From assembly GCA_034435395.1 (NCBI GenBank), contig DAOTXK010000238.1, positions 1-15,661 of the forward strand: 15,661 bases of DNA. Reading direction: 5' to 3'. Of this stretch, positions 8,689-15,299 are shown piece after piece; within the stretch, counting starts at the first letter, position 1, and each line of letters starts with the position of its first letter. Source of the DNA: DAOTXK01 sp034435395 (GTDB lineage Bacteria > Chloroflexota > Anaerolineae > Aggregatilineales > Ch27). The position numbers and the translations under genes are program-made. The notes under the pieces were generated by a model. The model ran no database searches, was not told the origin of the DNA, and saw only the letters and a list, made by a program, of their open reading frames with translations.

Positions 8689-9057
8689 ATGACCACCTTA
8701 CTGGAGTTGACCGCACGATTGGAGTACCGCGCCGAGGAGGCCAAGCTCATCGGCGCGACGGGATACCTCCGCCCGACCATGTATTTTTATGGCCGCGCCT
8801 TCGCCTTTGAAGTGGCCTTCGAGGAGCTGTGCGGGACCGCGCCCGCCCTTGACTCCCTCGACCGGCTGGCTTACTGGTGGGGGACGCTGGCCCTGGACGT
8901 TCGGGCTGAAGGCTCCGAGCGCCAGGGAGACATCCCCCCGGACTGGTACGCGTACTACACCGGCGTGGCCGACGGTCTGGAAAGCGCCGCCGAAGAACTG
9001 CGCGACCTGATCGATGGTATGATGCGCGTCCACCGCAGCAACGGATCCAGTAACTGA
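8689..9057 (+). CDS. Hypothetical 122-residue helical protein
   Basis: The family was not recognised. The protein is acidic and reads as mostly helical: two amphipathic helices (1-24 and 34-48), an aromatic stretch AYWWGTLALDVRA (61-73), a PPDWYAYYTG turn (83-92) and a final helix (94-113). No signal peptide, membrane segment or known motif is visible. The frame opens upstream at 8530, but the preceding 53 residues are Arg/Pro-rich and overlap the spacer of the divergent gene, so ATG 8689 is chosen. Only GAGG (8682-8685) precedes it, at 3 bases, so the start or initiation mode is uncertain. The gene stands alone, divergent from the small membrane protein. Confidence 0.62.
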   Translation: MTTLLELTARLEYRAEEAKLIGATGYLRPTMYFYGRAFAFEVAFEELCGTAPALDSLDRLAYWWGTLALDVRAEGSERQGDIPPDWYAYYTGVADGLESAAEELRDLIDGMMRVHRSNGSSN

Positions 9058-9092
9058 CCACCGGCTCCGGGTCGCTCCCTGACCGCCAGTCC

Positions 9093-9109
9093 CGGCAGCC
9101 GTCCTGCCG
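9093..9109. terminator. GC hairpin between convergent genes
   Basis: CGGCAG (9093-9098) and CTGCCG (9104-9109) form a 6-bp stem with a five-base loop. A flanking CCCGGC / GCCGGG pairing (9091-9096 with 9111-9116) competes with it. It lies between the convergent 122-residue gene and the hydrolase gene. No T-run follows, so termination is only a guess. Confidence 0.3.
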
Positions 9110-9183
9110 ACGCCGGGCACGTTCCCCCCAACTGATCGACTGACAGCTCATCCCGCGGGCGGAGGCGCACCGTAGCTCACGAC

Positions 9184-10053
9184 TCAGCGGCTCAGAAATG
9201 CGCTCAGGATCGGATTCACGAGGTCGGGCCGCTCGTACTGGCAGACGTGCCCGGCCTGCGGGATGGCATGGAATTCCAGGTGGGGGATGGCGGCGCGCAC
9301 TTTTTCGCTGGTGGGTAGCGGAATGGTGGCGTCCTCCTGCCCCCAGAGGAGCAGCACTTCCCGCTCCTGCCGCCCGACTCGCGCGTAAGTGTCGGCCATG
9401 TTCATCAGCGGCATGTGGCGCATGGTGGAGAGCAGGGCGCGCTTGAATCCACGATACGGCAACTGCGCCTTGTACTGCTCCACATATTCCGGGAACTGCT
9501 CCGGGCGGTAAAAGTCGCGCGGCAGCCCCGCCAGCAGCACCCGATTCCCGGCCAGGGCCATCACCAGTTCCCCCACCGCCGGCAGGAACAACAGCAGGGC
9601 GGCCAGGGGGGCCTTCAGCGGGAAGCCCGCCGGGTCGATCAGGACCAGCCGGCGGAGGCGGTCGGGGTGGCGGTCGGCGAAGGTGACGGCGATCGCGCCG
9701 CCCATGGAGAGGCCGACCAGATCGGGGGCCTCAAACCCCAGGGCGTCGATCAGGTCCAGCAGCTGGCGGTCGAACAGGTCCGGATGGTATTCGACCGGAG
9801 GACGGTCGGAGTATCCGCGCCCCAGCAGGTCATAACGGACGACGCGGAATCCGGCCTCGGCCAGGGCGTCGAAGTTGCGGTCCCAGATGTACAGCGGCGT
9901 GGAGAAGCCGTGGATCAGGATGACGGGCTGCCCGTCCTCCGGCCCGGCCATCTGGTAGTGAGTCACGCCGCCGGACAGCCGCACGAATTCCCCCGGCAGG
10001 GCAGCGCGGGTGATCTCGTCCAGGATGAGCGGTTCACGGTATAGAAACTGCAT
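9184..10053 (-). CDS. Alpha/beta hydrolase
   Basis: This is a cytoplasmic alpha/beta-hydrolase-fold enzyme of 289 residues. The oxyanion-hole segment is ILIHGFST (45-52). DLLGRGYSDRP (75-85) is the usual strand-loop, and the nucleophile elbow is GLSMGG (114-119) with Ser116. Asp241 (WGQEDATIP) and His269 (AGH) complete the Ser-Asp-His triad. The lid (about 147-215) is hydrophobic and Pro-rich. The family covers esterases, C-C bond hydrolases and haloperoxidase-like proteins; the Ser nucleophile rules out a dehalogenase, but the substrate cannot be named. ATG 10053 has AAAGGA (10061-10066) at 7 bases and a strong promoter upstream. It is monocistronic, with no pathway neighbours. Confidence 0.9.
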   Translation of the reverse strand: MQFLYREPLILDEITRAALPGEFVRLSGGVTHYQMAGPEDGQPVILIHGFSTPLYIWDRNFDALAEAGFRVVRYDLLGRGYSDRPPVEYHPDLFDRQLLDLIDALGFEAPDLVGLSMGGAIAVTFADRHPDRLRRLVLIDPAGFPLKAPLAALLLFLPAVGELVMALAGNRVLLAGLPRDFYRPEQFPEYVEQYKAQLPYRGFKRALLSTMRHMPLMNMADTYARVGRQEREVLLLWGQEDATIPLPTSEKVRAAIPHLEFHAIPQAGHVCQYERPDLVNPILSAFLSR

Positions 10054-10097
10054 CGATCCTTCCTTTCCCGGCGCGGGGCCGTCGCCAAACGGAGACT

Positions 10098-10127
10098 ATT
10101 ATAGCGGTCCAGGGGCGGCCCTGTCAG
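10098..10127 (-). promoter_or_regulatory. Near-consensus promoter of the hydrolase gene
   Basis: On the minus strand, CTGACA (10127-10122) and a perfect TATAAT (10103-10098) are separated by 18 bases. Transcription would begin near 10091, about 38 bases ahead of the ATG at 10053. This is the best sigma-70-type promoter in the window and suggests high, constitutive expression. Confidence 0.65.
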
Positions 10128-10196
10128 CCACCTCCCAGGAAAAAGCGCGCCCGGCCTCGGTCGTCTGGCAGCTGTCCCGCAACGGTTTTTTAATGT

Positions 10197-10351
10197 TAGG
10201 AGTTACGCAGTTGGCCGGAGTCATTCACCACGAAGGGCACAAAGTACACCAAGAGCGCGAAGAAAATCTATAAAAACCTTTGTGTTCTTCGTGACCTTTG
10301 TGTCTGTGTGGTAAAAAAAAGGACGGTCAACCTGGAACTGCGTAACTACTG
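10197..10351. mobile_element. MITE-like palindromic element, 155 bp
   Basis: The ends are inverted repeats: TAGGAGTTACGCAGTT (10197-10212) and AACTGCGTAACTACTG (10336-10351) match at 14 of 16 positions, with 12 consecutive matches. AATGT flanks the element on both sides (10192-10196 and 10352-10356), as a 5-bp target duplication would. Inside, TTCACCAC (10224-10231) pairs with GTGGTAAA (10308-10315), GGCACAAAG (10236-10244) with CTTTGTGTC (10296-10304), and CGAAGAA (10258-10264) with TTCTTCG (10285-10291), so the whole unit can fold into a long hairpin. No transposase is encoded, so any movement would need one in trans. CACGAAG/CACAAAG-type palindromes recur in many bacterial genomes. It sits in a gene-free stretch between divergent genes. 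Confidence 0.7.
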
Positions 10352-10356
10352 AATGT

Positions 10357-10483
10357 ATCATCTATGCCGGCCGGCGCTCGCTGTCCGGGCTGCGCCGGGC
10401 CATCAGGGACTGTCCACGACAACCGGAGGTGCTGGCGCGGTCACCGCCACCAAGCCGTTAGATTCATAAATAAAACGTGAATC
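10357..10483. other. Gene-free region upstream of the histidine kinase
   Basis: With the insertion element and the hydrolase promoter, this completes a stretch of more than 500 bases without a coding gene. It is GC-rich up to about 10450 and then turns AT-rich. AGATTCA (10460-10466) and TGAATCT (10478-10484) form a perfect inverted repeat with 11 AT-rich bases between, placed just upstream of the predicted kinase promoter. This could be an operator. No frame of coding character was seen. Confidence 0.4.
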
Positions 10484-10484
10484 T

Positions 10485-10526
10485 TTCCTGAAGAGTCATA
10501 AAGATCATCTACAATACAGAAGAGTC
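10485..10526 (+). promoter_or_regulatory. Predicted promoter and operator-like repeats of the kinase gene
   Basis: TACAAT (10510-10515) is a good -10 box; TTCCTG (10485-10490) is a weak -35 with a long 19-base spacer, as seen at activated promoters. The direct repeat GAAGAGTC occurs at 10490-10497 and 10519-10526, 29 bases apart, flanking the -10 box. AGAT-C-ATCT (10502-10510) and GAGT-CTT-ACTC (10522-10532) add small inverted repeats. Confidence 0.42.
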
Positions 10527-10590
10527 TTACTCCCGGCAGGAACAGAGCGAATAACCGCGAACCGGGACACCGGTGGATGGGGGGCTGCTG

Positions 10591-12723
10591 ATGTCCTCCC
10601 CAGCCACCCAGTTGACAGGGCTACAGGGTAATCGAGTGAACGGCAATGGCACAGTTCAGGCGGGTGGACTCCGGGGAATACCGGCCCGCCTTCAGGCCCT
10701 CTGGCGCTGGCTGACCGAACCGGCAGCCGCCATTCAGCAACCGGAACGCCGCCGCCAGGCGCAGTTTCTGGCTGGCCTGCTGGTGTTCATCCTGCCGTTG
10801 AGCGTCCTGGCCGCGCTCACGCCGCACCTCGTAGCGCCGACCAGTCACCACTGGTTTTCCGGGGATTTCCTGGTGGCGCTGGCCACGATCGGGCTGCTGA
10901 CCGTGACCTACGCCCTGAGCCGCACCCGGCACTACCGGCTGGCGATCTGGCTGGCGGTGGTGCTCACCTTCGTCGCCATTTATCTCCTGGCCATCCCCGA
11001 CGACAGCCCCACTGACGTTTATTTGCTGGCCTATCTGACGCTGCCCCTTCTGGTCAGCAGCGTGCTGCTGCCCAGCCGCGCGGTCTTCATCCTGGCTGCG
11101 GCCAACACCCTGGCTGTCCTGGGCTTCGCGGCGGCCATGCCCGCGGCCCTGGCCAGGGAAGTTTTCCAGCTGGCCATTTACGCGACGGTGCTGTTTGTCA
11201 GCGTCCTGCTGGCAGTCCGCCACCGGGACCGGCTGGAGCGGGACCGGCTGGCCCAGCTGGCGGCCAGCGAGGAGCGCTTCCGCAACGTGCTGGAGAACTC
11301 GCAGGACGCGCTCTACCGCCTGAATTACGGGACCGGGACTTTCGACTACATCAGCCCGGCCATCAACGACCTGCTCGGCCTGACGCCGGAAGCCGTCATT
11401 GCCGGGGGACCGGACGGGCTGCACCAGCGGCTGCACCCGGCGGATCAGGCGCTCGCCAGCCACTGGCAGGAGCCGCCGACGCCTGTCCTGAACGGAAAAA
11501 CCGTCTCCTGCACCGAGTACCGCCTCCAGGACCGGGAAGGCCACTACCACTGGCTCAGCGACCGACACACCCTGGTCTGCGATCAGGCCGGGCTGCCCCG
11601 GTTTCTGGTCGGCAGCATGCGCGATATCACGGCGGAGAAAGCGGCGACGGAGGCCCTGGGCCAGAGCGAGGCCACCAACCGCGCCATCGTCAGCGCCATC
11701 CCCGATCTGATGGTCCGGGTGGCCGCTGACGGCACTTACCTGAGCGTCAGCACCACCGAGCACCCCACTCTGCGCTGGGACCCGGCGACCTTCCTGGGCC
11801 GGCGGGTGGACGACGTGATGCCGCCGCAGACGGCGGAGACGGTGATGGCCTGCCTCCGCCGGGCGCTGCAAACCGGCGATGTGCAAACCCTGGAGTACCA
11901 GCTGCCGTCAGCCAGCGGCGAGACGCTGGACATCGAAGCCCGGTTCGCCCGCATCAGCGATGACGAAGTCCTGGTCATCAAACGCGATGTCACCGAACGC
12001 CAGCAGGCGGCGGCCAGCGCCCTGGCCCTGGCGGTGGAAAAGGAACGAGCCCGGACGCTGGCCCGTTTCATCGGCGACGCCTCGCACGTCCTCAAGTCGC
12101 CGATCACCACGATGAAGGTCAGCCTGGCGGTGCTGAAGAAGTCCGCCGACCCGGAAGCGCAGCAGCGGCACCTGGACATCCTGGAAGCGCAGGCCCTGCA
12201 CCTGGAGGGCCTGCTGAACGACATGATCCACATGTTCCGGCTGGATAGCTCCCCCGACCTGGACCTCCAGCCGCACCGCCTGGACTCGCTGGTGGGGGAG
12301 GTGGTGGCCGCGCACGAGCCGCTGGCTGAGCGGGCAGGGCTGACCATCGCCTACTCACCGGCGGTGGAGGCGGCCCTCGTCCGCGCCGACCGGCAGGAGC
12401 TGGTCCGCGCCCTGTCCGTGCTGGTCACCAATGCGCTGCATTACGTGCCCGCCGACGGGCGACTCTCCCTGTGGACCTTCACCGAAGACCGGCAGGCCGT
12501 GATCACCTTGCAGGATGCCGGGGTGGACCTCAGCGCCGACCACCCCCTGGGCACCTACCGGGCCGATAAAACGATGACCGGCGACCAGGGCGGGATGCGG
12601 CTGGGCCTGTCGATCGCCTTTAAGATCGTCAGCGCTCATGGCGGCACCATCACCGTCGACGGCGCTCCCGATGGGGGCAGCCGGTGCCGGATCACCCTGC
12701 CGCTGGCGGACGAGGACGCCTGA
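10591..12723 (+). CDS. Membrane PAS-domain sensor histidine kinase, orphan
   Basis: The 710-residue protein has an N-terminal cytoplasmic tail and about six membrane helices (58-81, 91-110, 116-135, 142-162, 165-184, 191-209). Two PAS domains follow (about 230-349 ending MRDITAEK, and 362-470 ending KRDVTERQ), then a HisKA domain with phospho-acceptor His499 in DASHVLKSPI (497-506). The ATPase domain comes last: N-box Asn614 in LVTNALHYV and G2-like GMRLGLSIAFKIV (668-680). The G1 box reads DAGVD (642-646), where DxGxG is usual, so the second Gly is Asp and nucleotide binding may be altered. Thus it senses a signal at or in the membrane and autophosphorylates. No response regulator is adjacent. 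ATG 10591 is chosen because G-rich sequence precedes it; an in-frame GTG at 10573 would add six residues. Confidence 0.88.
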   Translation: MSSPATQLTGLQGNRVNGNGTVQAGGLRGIPARLQALWRWLTEPAAAIQQPERRRQAQFLAGLLVFILPLSVLAALTPHLVAPTSHHWFSGDFLVALATIGLLTVTYALSRTRHYRLAIWLAVVLTFVAIYLLAIPDDSPTDVYLLAYLTLPLLVSSVLLPSRAVFILAAANTLAVLGFAAAMPAALAREVFQLAIYATVLFVSVLLAVRHRDRLERDRLAQLAASEERFRNVLENSQDALYRLNYGTGTFDYISPAINDLLGLTPEAVIAGGPDGLHQRLHPADQALASHWQEPPTPVLNGKTVSCTEYRLQDREGHYHWLSDRHTLVCDQAGLPRFLVGSMRDITAEKAATEALGQSEATNRAIVSAIPDLMVRVAADGTYLSVSTTEHPTLRWDPATFLGRRVDDVMPPQTAETVMACLRRALQTGDVQTLEYQLPSASGETLDIEARFARISDDEVLVIKRDVTERQQAAASALALAVEKERARTLARFIGDASHVLKSPITTMKVSLAVLKKSADPEAQQRHLDILEAQALHLEGLLNDMIHMFRLDSSPDLDLQPHRLDSLVGEVVAAHEPLAERAGLTIAYSPAVEAALVRADRQELVRALSVLVTNALHYVPADGRLSLWTFTEDRQAVITLQDAGVDLSADHPLGTYRADKTMTGDQGGMRLGLSIAFKIVSAHGGTITVDGAPDGGSRCRITLPLADEDA

Positions 12724-12751
12724 CCTGAGGCCGCGGCCCCCAACCCGCCCA

Positions 12752-12766
12752 GGGATGCCCTATCCC
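12752..12766 (+). terminator. Weak hairpin after the kinase gene
   Basis: GGGAT (12752-12756) and ATCCC (12762-12766) form a 5-bp stem with a five-base loop about 30 bases after the kinase stop. A 10-bp palindrome GGCCGCGGCC lies just before it (12729-12738). No T-run follows. The remaining spacer to the flavodoxin gene contains an AT-rich TAAATATATC (12825-12834) that may hold a -10 box, but no clear -35 was found. Confidence 0.25.
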
Positions 12767-12931
12767 GCCCGCCAAAACCGGGTGGCTGCCGGACAGTGGC
12801 CGCAACCATTTCCCCGTACCGGCGTAAATATATCGGACACAGGCGGACGGCTGGCTCCCCGGCGCGCAGGACGAGGAACGGCGGTCTGCGTTTAGAGCGC
12901 CGGAAACACCAATGGAAAGAAGGAAACTCAC

Positions 12932-13438
12932 ATGACAGATAAAGTCCTGGTGGCCTATGCGACCAAAGCAGGCTCCACTCAGGAAGTCGCCGAGGTAGTG
13001 GGGGAGGTGCTGCGTGAAACAGGCGCTGCGGTGGACGTGCTCCCGGCCCGCCAGGTCCGCGACCTGCGCCCGTACCGGGGCGTGGTGCTGGGCAGCGGTG
13101 TGCGGATGGACAAGTTATTCGGGGACGCGGTAAAATTCGCCCGACGGCACGGCCAGGCCCTCGGCCGGCTTCCGGTGGCGTATTTTGTCGTCTGCCTGAC
13201 GATGATGAACGACACTCCTGCCAATCGCCAGACGGTGCTCGGCTACCTGGAGCCGCTGCGAGCGATCAAAGAACCGGTCAGCATGGGGCTGTTTGGGGGC
13301 CGGATGGAGTATGCCCGGTTGAATTTCCTGTTGCGCCAGTTTTTATCGCGGGCCTCGGACGAGATACCGGAAGGCGACTGGCGCGACTGGGAGGCCATCC
13401 GCGCCTGGGCGGCGTCGATCGCCCCGGCCCTGCGGTGA
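12932..13438 (+). CDS. Flavodoxin-domain protein
   Basis: This is a single-domain flavodoxin-like protein of 168 residues, expected to bind FMN and carry electrons in the cytoplasm. The N-terminal strand VLVAYATKAGSTQEVAE (5-21) holds the phosphate-binding loop (Thr11 to Thr16). GVVLGSGVRMDKL (50-62) and PVAYFVVCLTMMN (81-93) are the next strand-loops. The stretch FGGRMEYARLNFLLRQFLSR (121-140) and the ending EGDWRDWEAIRAWA (147-160) resemble the Flavodoxin_5 / HemG-like group. HemG activity (protoporphyrinogen oxidation) is not implied: no heme genes are near. ATG 12932 has AAGGAA (12920-12925) at 6 bases. It is first of three same-strand genes (gaps of 95 and 31 bases), so it probably supplies electrons to that set or acts independently. 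Confidence 0.85.
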   Translation: MTDKVLVAYATKAGSTQEVAEVVGEVLRETGAAVDVLPARQVRDLRPYRGVVLGSGVRMDKLFGDAVKFARRHGQALGRLPVAYFVVCLTMMNDTPANRQTVLGYLEPLRAIKEPVSMGLFGGRMEYARLNFLLRQFLSRASDEIPEGDWRDWEAIRAWAASIAPALR

Positions 13439-13533
13439 ACGCGCGCCGCGCCGGTAACCAACGCGCAGGAACCGCCACCCTTCGACCGCCCTGCTGAGAC
13501 CGTCATCACCCCAGAAACGGAGGTCAATCCAAT

Positions 13534-14214
13534 ATGGGAGCACAGCGGTCCGCGCCCGGCCTGTTTGTGGAAAACCTTTTCGGCGCGTTGCAGATCGCCT
13601 TTCTCCTGGCCACTGCGCCGGTGACGCGGCGGTGGTACAACACCTGGGGCGCGACCCCGGCGGAGGCCAGCAGGACCCTGCCGGGCGACGAACGGGTCCC
13701 CCAGCCGCAGCTGAGTTACACCCGCGCCATCACCATCGCCACCCGCCCGGCGGACATCTGGCCCTGGCTGGTCCAGATCGGGCAGGGGCGCGGCGGCCTC
13801 TACAGCTATGATGGGCTGGAGAACCTGCTCGGCTGCGACATCCACAGCGCCGACCGCATCCTGCCGGAGTTCCAGAATTTGAACGTGGGCGATCCCATCC
13901 TGTTCGGCCCGGCGGAAAAACATTATCCCGGCCAGGTGGTGACCGCCATCGAGCCAGGGCGGGCCATCGTCATGGACGCGCTGAACGGCCAGACCCGCCA
14001 GGCGGAGTCGTGCGCCACCTGGGCGCTGATCCTCGACCCACAGGCCGACGGCACAACACGCCTGATCGCCCGTGGGCGGAACGCCTGCGGCGATAGCCTG
14101 GGAACCCGTGTGCTGTGGCATATCGTGGAGCCGATCACCTTCGTGATGGAGCGCCGGATGCTGAAGGGCATCAAGGCGCGGGCGGAGGCGGCCCTGGCCC
14201 CGGCCACGGAATAG
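13534..14214 (+). CDS. SRPBCC-fold (polyketide cyclase/START-like) protein
   Basis: The 226-residue protein has a short hydrophobic helix (about 14-29), then WYNTWGATPAEA (34-45) and a SRPBCC core (about 62-215). The core shows YTRAITIATRPADIWPWLVQIG (62-83), GRGGLYSYDGLENLLGCD (85-102), PGQVVTAIEPGRAIVM (132-147) and an amphipathic C-terminal helix (196-220). SRPBCC proteins hold hydrophobic ligands in a deep cavity; some are cyclases, others carriers. The ligand here is unknown. The Trp-Pro-Trp-Leu (76-79) and Gly/Tyr-rich segment are features of a widespread uncharacterised SRPBCC subgroup. ATG 13534 has GGAGG (13519-13523) at 10 bases. It is second in the presumed operon, 95 bases after the flavodoxin and 31 before the acyltransferase. 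Confidence 0.82.
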   Translation: MGAQRSAPGLFVENLFGALQIAFLLATAPVTRRWYNTWGATPAEASRTLPGDERVPQPQLSYTRAITIATRPADIWPWLVQIGQGRGGLYSYDGLENLLGCDIHSADRILPEFQNLNVGDPILFGPAEKHYPGQVVTAIEPGRAIVMDALNGQTRQAESCATWALILDPQADGTTRLIARGRNACGDSLGTRVLWHIVEPITFVMERRMLKGIKARAEAALAPATE

Positions 14215-14245
14215 CCTGACGGGGGAGACAAGCCAGAGGAGCATC

Positions 14246-15040
14246 ATGTCGCCATCGCGCCGCGAGCGCTACGAAATCAGGCCCTTTCCCCGCAGCCGAC
14301 AACTGGTCCTCGACGCGGGGTGGAATGGCCGCCGTCGGCCCATGATTCACGGCCTGGTCGAGTTCGACGTGACGGAGCCACGCCGTCGCCTGCGCGCCCA
14401 CAAAACCCGGACCGGGGAGACCTTCTCCTTCACTGCCTTCATCATCGGCTGCCTGGGCCAGGCGGTGGAGGCGGACCGGCTCCTGCACGCCTACCGCGAC
14501 TGGCGGGGGCGGCTGATCCTCTTTGACGAGGTGGACGTGTTGATCACCATCGAGGTCGAACTGGACGGGCGTCCGTTCCCCATGCTGCACATCATCCGCG
14601 CCGCCAACCGCCGGAGCGCCCGCGCCATCCACGACGAAATTCGCGCTGTGCAGGCCGGGCCGGAGCGCAGCACACTGACCGGTTTCCTCCGCTGGTTCCC
14701 CTGGCTGCCGACCGTCGCCCGGCGGCTGGTCTACCGCGCGGTGGACCGCAGCCCTCACTGGCATAAGCAGTACGCCGGGACGGTCGGGCTGACGTCGGTC
14801 GGCATGTTCGGGACAGGCGGCGGCTGGGGACTGAGCCTGCCCGTTCACACGCTGGCGGTCACGCTGGGCGGCATCGCGGAGCAGCCGGGCGTGGTCGATG
14901 GGCGCATCGCGATTCGCGAATACCTGAGCGTGACCCTCAGCTTCAACCACGACCTCATCGACGGCGCGCCCGCGGCCCGCTTCGCCCAGCGCTTCCAGGA
15001 GCTGGTGGAGAGCGGCTACGGGCTGGCCGACCAGGGTTGA
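14246..15040 (+). CDS. Stand-alone 2-oxoacid dehydrogenase-type acyltransferase domain
   Basis: The 264-residue protein matches the catalytic domain of dihydrolipoamide acyltransferases (E2), the chloramphenicol acetyltransferase-like fold. The active-site motif HxxxDG is intact as HDLIDG (His235, Asp239, Gly240), preceded by REYLSVTLSFN (224-234). Other family-like parts are MIHGLVEFDVTEPRR (33-47), TFSFTAFIIGCLGQAV (59-74) and the Gly-rich VGLTSVGMFGTGGGWG (180-195). It lacks the lipoyl and subunit-binding domains that a normal E2 needs, and no E1 or E3 gene is near, so it is not a pyruvate dehydrogenase component as such. It may transfer acyl groups from CoA to another acceptor. ATG 14246 has GAGGAG (14236-14241) at 4 bases. 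Confidence 0.85.
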   Translation: MSPSRRERYEIRPFPRSRQLVLDAGWNGRRRPMIHGLVEFDVTEPRRRLRAHKTRTGETFSFTAFIIGCLGQAVEADRLLHAYRDWRGRLILFDEVDVLITIEVELDGRPFPMLHIIRAANRRSARAIHDEIRAVQAGPERSTLTGFLRWFPWLPTVARRLVYRAVDRSPHWHKQYAGTVGLTSVGMFGTGGGWGLSLPVHTLAVTLGGIAEQPGVVDGRIAIREYLSVTLSFNHDLIDGAPAARFAQRFQELVESGYGLADQG

Positions 15041-15095
15041 TGGCAGGCCGGGAGCAGGCCCGCCCGGCCCCGGCGTTGACTGCCCGCTAAAACAA

Positions 15096-15126
15096 AGCGG
15101 CCTGTGACTGGCACGCACAGACCGCT
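15096..15126 (+). terminator. First hairpin downstream of the three-gene operon
   Basis: AGCGG-C-CTGTG (15096-15106) pairs with CACAG-A-CCGCT (15116-15126), ten base pairs with one internal mismatch and a nine-base loop. It begins 56 bases after the acyltransferase stop. No T-run follows, but with the next hairpin it forms a tandem pair between convergent genes. Confidence 0.4.
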
Positions 15127-15137
15127 CCACGGAAACT

Positions 15138-15177
15138 CGACGACCGCCAACGTTGGGTTAGCGACCGGCGGTCGTCG
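15138..15177 (+). terminator. Strong hairpin terminator of the three-gene operon
   Basis: CGACGACCGCC (15138-15148) and GGCGGTCGTCG (15167-15177) form a perfect 11-bp stem with an 18-base loop, followed on the plus strand by CTTCTTC. An alternative compact hairpin uses CGACC / GGTCG (15162-15166 with 15170-15174). It lies between the acyltransferase gene and the convergent SH3-repeat gene and may stop both transcripts. Confidence 0.55.
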
Positions 15178-15299
15178 CTTCTTCACCCAATCATAGCGGA
15201 TCGGCCCCAATTTGCAAGCCGGTCCCCCGCCGGATTCGCCAGGCGTTCACCCCCTGCCAGGCCCTCAAGGCCGACGACCAGCGGCTGCCCGGCATGGCC

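Noticed and set aside
10225..10315. Repeated CACGAAG/CACAAAG motifs resembling a short CRISPR-like array
   Set aside because: The copies are short, uneven and arranged as inverted pairs within terminal inverted repeats; there are no regular spacers and no cas genes.
10621..11886. A 421-codon open frame on the minus strand
   Set aside because: It is antisense to the membrane and PAS part of the histidine kinase; composition is Gln/Arg/Gly-rich and no ribosome site precedes it.
12932..13438. HemG (protoporphyrinogen oxidase) as the name for the flavodoxin-domain gene
   Set aside because: Similarity is only at the level of the flavodoxin group; no heme biosynthesis neighbours support that activity.
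13243..15130. Two long minus-strand frames of 334 and 319 codons
   Set aside because: They mirror the flavodoxin, SRPBCC and acyltransferase genes, each of which has a clear family motif and ribosome site on the plus strand.
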